From positions 1 through 9,264 of the forward strand of contig JAQUMP010000107.1 in the NCBI GenBank assembly GCA_028718065.1: a DNA stretch of 9,264 nt. The letters run 5' to 3'. Every line of letters begins with the position of its first letter. Position 1 is the first letter of the stretch. Of this stretch, positions 6,321-9,264 are shown in pieces. The DNA comes from Chitinivibrionales bacterium. Lineage in GTDB: Bacteria > Fibrobacterota > Chitinivibrionia > Chitinivibrionales > FEN-1185. Made by a program: the position numbers and the translations under genes. A model generated the notes under the pieces. That model searched no databases. It was not told where the DNA came from and saw nothing but the letters and a program-made list of their open reading frames with translations.

Positions 6321-8480
6321 TTAATTCTGAATAACCAGCTCCCGCGTTTCGGCCTTGGCGGCGATGTCCTTGTTTGAATATTCCACAAGGTACATTCCCT
6401 GTTTTACCCGGCCGCCCCGGAAATCTTTTCCGTCCCACACGATACGGCCGGAATCGGCGCCTCCCAATTTGAAGAGTCTTACGAGCCTTCCCCCGATTGT
6501 AAATATCTTGACTTGCGCGTTATCGGAAACGTTGGTCGCCGCGACCTGAATCAAAACTTCGCGCCGATGCCGGGTTATGCGCATTGCATTGGGGAAAACC
6601 CTGCGCGCGGCAAATACCGGATTTCCGGATTGCGTTGAAGCCGCTCCGTTGGATATGGTGAATACCTTAAAATTATTGGTTCCCTGGGCCATATTTTCGA
6701 ATGGACCGGGAAGCGGATGAGTCGTATTTCTGGGGTTCCCGAAGAAATCCTTATCGACGGTGAGGGGACTTCCATCGGCATTTTCGGGCCCGCGGCCGCA
6801 TGACGCGATCGGCCCGATATAGGCGGTCGTAATAAGCGGCGTAAGAACGTTCCAGGGAAGATTGTTCATGCTCAACGAAACCGAAACGCCCGATGAGTCG
6901 GATTTATAGGAAAATCCCGGATTATAAGAATTTACAATACTATTGACATCGAACTGGCTTGCTTGACTTTTAGCAGCACCCTGCAAGTAAACATTGTAAT
7001 CCACTTTAAAATCGGGCACCGTCGCGTTCCATAAGCCCTGTTTTATAAAAATATTGTTATACCACCGGTCCATGGAGGGAGAACTTACTCCCGTGCCGGC
7101 ATTAGTCACGGTATGCGGGAGAAAGTAAATCGGCTGCCGCGCATTGTCGGTTTTCCAGGCATTATAGGAACAATTATAAAAAAGGTTATGCACGCATACC
7201 GCGGCCTGGGACGAAAGCTGTTCTACCCCGCCGCCGATAAATACGTTGTTGTCGATAAGATGAGGCCCGAAACCTTCCTCTATGTAAACCTGCGGCCGTT
7301 CCCCGCCGGGTTCGCTATTCATAACAAACACATTTCCCGTCACGCGGGCGTTCTGCCAGGACCAATCCATCCAGATGCCGTACCCCGCGCCGGCGTCACC
7401 CACTTCCCTGATCAAATTATTTTTTATAGTTACATCCACCGCAAAATGCAGTTTTATTCCCGCATCTTCCCACCCGCCGAATTCATGGGTCCACTCGTAT
7501 CCCGGTATGTAGTTATTGATATTTTCAACAAGGTTGCCCATTATTAAACTGCCGATATTGAATTGACAACCGACAATACCGGCCTGGCCGCAATGCCTTA
7601 TAACATTGTTGCGAATGATATGATGCCCGGAGTTTATGGTCTCGACGCCGCCGGTCCACCGCCCGATTGAGATTCCGCAGCAGCGCGCGTCGGAAACAAG
7701 GCAGTTTTCAATGATCCAATGGCTTCCCGTTTTCGTGCAAACCGCGCCGACCTGGTCGCCGCAATCCGGTCCGCCCCAGGGCGTTGCCGCCTGCATAAAT
7801 GTTAAACCGGATACGGTGATGTAGCTTGTCCCTACATTTTGCGGGGCAAAACACATTTCACGGACGTTAATTTCCGTTAGGGCCGTGTTCGGATTAATCG
7901 CGCCGAAATTGGCCCAGATGCTGGTGGTTGAACCGCTGGTGCCGGTGCACCAGGAATTTTGATGCGCACGAACGTCGCCCGGCAATTTCCATTCGATAAG
8001 TTTTCCGCCGTTCAGAAATACGTCGCCGCAATGGTGCCATTGACCATAAGTCATCCAGATGCCGCAATTGACCGTTGTGGTAAAAGGATTAAATCCCTTA
8101 AAAAAAGAATTGTCCAGATCGACTTTCCAGATGCCGCTGTCCTGGCTCACCCACGTGGTAATTCGTTCCGAACCTTTTATAATCGCCTTCTCGCCGGGCG
8201 CGTTGCAGTAGGTAATTCGAGCATTTTCTCCCGTGCCGCCGTTAAGGGGCTGCACCTGCTCACGATATTCTCCCGCATGAATAATTACCGAGTCGCCGGG
8301 CCGGGCGATTGCGGCCGCCTTATTAATTGTCAAGTACGGCGCTCCGGGCGTTCCTGAATTAAGGTCCGAACCGGTTTTAGCGACATGATAATTGGAAGCA
8401 TATATTGAAATCGCGCCGGCCCAAATCAGGAGCATTGCCCGGTAAAAAGCGCATTTTCCGACGGGCCTAATATTGTCCAT
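6321..8480 (-). CDS. Secreted parallel beta-helix glycoside hydrolase, GH120-like (beta-xylosidase family)
   Basis: The 719-residue product has a signal peptide (hydrophobic LLIWAGAISIYAS, cut near 29-30). It opens with YHVAKTGSDLNSGTPGAPYL and continues through PGDSVIIHAGEYREQV and IIKGSERI. These are features I recall from Thermoanaerobacterium XylC, the founding GH120 beta-xylosidase. Further matches are CGDVFLNG (151-158), EINVREMCF (203-211), ITVSGLTFMQAATPWG (221-236), HIIRNNVIRHCGQ (287-299), AGIKLHFAVDV (340-350) and DRWYNNIFI (471-479). Asp372 in GIWMDW and Glu401 in VYIEEGFGP align with the reported nucleophile and acid/base. The enzymes release xylose from the non-reducing end of xylo-oligosaccharides. 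The mature protein has 14 cysteines. Residues 657-719 form a Por/FlgD-like tail. The start is supported by GGAGA (8485-8489), 4 nt before the ATG. It lies 37 nt after the previous gene and 49 nt before its paralogue, so the three are probably co-transcribed. The fold is very likely and GH120 membership is likely; the natural substrate is inferred. Confidence 0.87.
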   Translation of the reverse strand: MDNIRPVGKCAFYRAMLLIWAGAISIYASNYHVAKTGSDLNSGTPGAPYLTINKAAAIARPGDSVIIHAGEYREQVQPLNGGTGENARITYCNAPGEKAIIKGSERITTWVSQDSGIWKVDLDNSFFKGFNPFTTTVNCGIWMTYGQWHHCGDVFLNGGKLIEWKLPGDVRAHQNSWCTGTSGSTTSIWANFGAINPNTALTEINVREMCFAPQNVGTSYITVSGLTFMQAATPWGGPDCGDQVGAVCTKTGSHWIIENCLVSDARCCGISIGRWTGGVETINSGHHIIRNNVIRHCGQAGIVGCQFNIGSLIMGNLVENINNYIPGYEWTHEFGGWEDAGIKLHFAVDVTIKNNLIREVGDAGAGYGIWMDWSWQNARVTGNVFVMNSEPGGERPQVYIEEGFGPHLIDNNVFIGGGVEQLSSQAAVCVHNLFYNCSYNAWKTDNARQPIYFLPHTVTNAGTGVSSPSMDRWYNNIFIKQGLWNATVPDFKVDYNVYLQGAAKSQASQFDVNSIVNSYNPGFSYKSDSSGVSVSLSMNNLPWNVLTPLITTAYIGPIASCGRGPENADGSPLTVDKDFFGNPRNTTHPLPGPFENMAQGTNNFKVFTISNGAASTQSGNPVFAARRVFPNAMRITRHRREVLIQVAATNVSDNAQVKIFTIGGRLVRLFKLGGADSGRIVWDGKDFRGGRVKQGMYLVEYSNKDIAAKAETRELVIQN
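6324..6512 (-). other. C-terminal Por/T9SS-type sorting-like domain (longer GH120-like protein)
   Basis: Residues 657-719 show the full pattern of this domain: VKIFTIGGRLVRLF, a turn with Gly, VWDGKDFRGGRVKQG, MYLVEY, and the closing TRELVIQN. This is the most complete of the three tails in the window and supports the reading of the other two. FlgD-type Ig-like domains share the same WDGKD..G..V..G.Y pattern and are the main alternative. Confidence 0.75.
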
Positions 8481-8517
8481 GGTTTCTCCATTGTCTACAG
8501 GCCAGTTTTTAGACCGC

Positions 8518-9264
8518 CTATTGTTTAACGATCTTTACGGCCGATGCCGCCGATTTTACAAGGTAAATGCCCGCCCGGCCGCTCCGCGGCACACGCCCGT
8601 TTTCGACAATGCCGATACGGCGGCCGCGCACATCGTAAACCGTTGCCCGCTTAAAATTGCTGTTGACCGATAAGGCCTTCGCGCCGGCGGGCATAGCGCC
8701 CGTGGTAACGGTCACGTCCCGTACTTGAATCGCGTTGACAAGTGCGGATTTATCGTTACCGCCCGAAGCGGGCCCGGCAAGGGTGAGCACCGGTGCGGTC
8801 GATCCGGCGACAAAGGTGCCGGTCACGAACTGGCCCGGTCCGGTCTGGTTGGTTTTATTTTTGTCCAAGGTTACCGCGTTCCCGCAGGTTATGGTCACGG
8901 TGCCGCCGTCGTAATAGGCGTCGTCCGTCCAGAGCTGGACCAGATACGTATGACCGCTTGTCAAGTTATTGAGGGTTACTAATATTTTGTCCGTGCCGTC
9001 CACAAAGGCGGCGCTGGGGAGGATTGTCGATCCGTAAACACCGGTTATGCCGTCGGGTGTGTGGAAAAAAGCGCCGATGGACGGATTGGGCCAGCCGTTG
9101 CCGGGCGCGCCGGCCAGCACGATGTCGTACGGCGCGGTTCCCACGTTGCCGCCGCTGGTGGTACCCGTAAAGACCACGTTGTTTACGGTTGCGTTGGTCC
9201 CGCTCCAATTGTAGGCGTATTTAAACGTTCCAGTGGTGACGATGTCATTATCACCGGCGACATA
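8518..9264 (-). CDS. Secreted beta-rich protein with sorting-like tail (N-terminus outside window)
   Basis: The frame is open from the TAG at 8518-8520 to the window edge and gives 248 residues without a proper start. The GTG at 9177 lies inside the domain and has no convincing ribosome site, so the gene begins beyond 9264. The visible part starts with TTGTFKYAYNWSGTNATVNN and continues with alternating hydrophobic strands rich in Gly, Thr and Asn: ILVTLNNLTSGHTYLVQLW, VTITCGNAVTL, FVTGTFVAGSTAPVLTL and ALVNAIQVRDV. It reads as a beta-sandwich of the kind found in secreted glycan-active proteins of Verrucomicrobia-like bacteria; I cannot name the family. The last 45 residues form a sorting-like tail (ATVYDVRGRRIG ... 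GIYLVK ... KIVKQ). As the first visible gene of the minus-strand operon, it probably acts outside the cell with the two GH120-like proteins, perhaps in substrate binding or as the accessory part of a larger enzyme. Confidence 0.72.
   Translation of the reverse strand, partial: YVAGDNDIVTTGTFKYAYNWSGTNATVNNVVFTGTTSGGNVGTAPYDIVLAGAPGNGWPNPSIGAFFHTPDGITGVYGSTILPSAAFVDGTDKILVTLNNLTSGHTYLVQLWTDDAYYDGGTVTITCGNAVTLDKNKTNQTGPGQFVTGTFVAGSTAPVLTLAGPASGGNDKSALVNAIQVRDVTVTTGAMPAGAKALSVNSNFKRATVYDVRGRRIGIVENGRVPRSGRAGIYLVKSAASAVKIVKQ
8521..8655 (-). other. C-terminal sorting-like tail (truncated beta-rich protein)
   Basis: The final 45 residues contain ATVYDVRGRRIG, then GIYLVK and the closing VKIVKQ. 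The D-x-R-G-R-x-I-G block is shared with the tail at 4511-4654. The tail is short and ends one strand earlier than a full Por-type domain, so the assignment depends on the similarity to its neighbours. Confidence 0.5.

Noticed and set aside
6272..6388. A longer start at 6388 for the shorter GH120-like protein
   Set aside because: It would overlap the 3' end of the preceding gene by 68 nt and bury the signal peptide. The ATG at 6271 has a good ribosome site.
9175..9177. GTG as the start of the last minus-strand gene
   Set aside because: The frame remains open for 29 more codons to the window edge, and those residues continue the same beta-rich domain.
1..9264. tRNA, rRNA, riboswitch, insertion sequence or CRISPR
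   Set aside because: Nearly all bases are coding, the gaps are 1-49 nt, and no inverted terminal repeats, direct-repeat arrays or structured RNA patterns were seen.

Overview
The window reads as part of a carbohydrate-use locus from a Gram-negative, polysaccharide-degrading bacterium of moderately high GC. Three unrelated secreted proteins end in similar tails that resemble type IX secretion (Por-type) C-terminal sorting domains. This points to the Bacteroidota / Fibrobacterota sphere or to candidate phyla with such tails. The many Gfo/Idh, AKR and VCBS-type genes are also common in Lentisphaerota and Kiritimatiellota, so the phylum cannot be fixed from this sequence alone.

The left half (1-4460) is a tight plus-strand operon of proteins with no export signals. 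It holds the last 23 codons of a gene that may be a Gfo/Idh/MocA dehydrogenase, then an aldo/keto reductase (92-1174), a xylose-isomerase-like TIM-barrel sugar isomerase/epimerase (1176-2201), and a 746-residue FG-GAP/VCBS repeat protein (2220-4460). Gaps are 17, 1 and 18 nt. The first three look like sugar oxidation, reduction and isomerisation enzymes. The fourth probably folds as two seven-bladed beta-propellers.

The right half (4508-9264) is a minus-strand operon facing the first, transcribed from the right edge leftwards. It starts with a secreted beta-rich protein cut by the window edge (8518-9264). Two tandem paralogous parallel beta-helix proteins follow (6321-8480 and 4508-6271). Both resemble GH120 beta-xylosidases and keep the Asp/Glu pair that matches the catalytic pair of that family. 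All three carry the sorting-like tail, and the two complete ones begin with signal peptides.

The simplest joint reading is that the minus-strand operon makes exported glycan-cleaving and glycan-binding proteins, and the plus-strand operon processes the released sugars inside the cell. The two operons converge on a 47-nt gap with a weak candidate terminator. I saw no RNA genes, mobile elements, CRISPR arrays or promoters; both operons start outside the window or at its edge.
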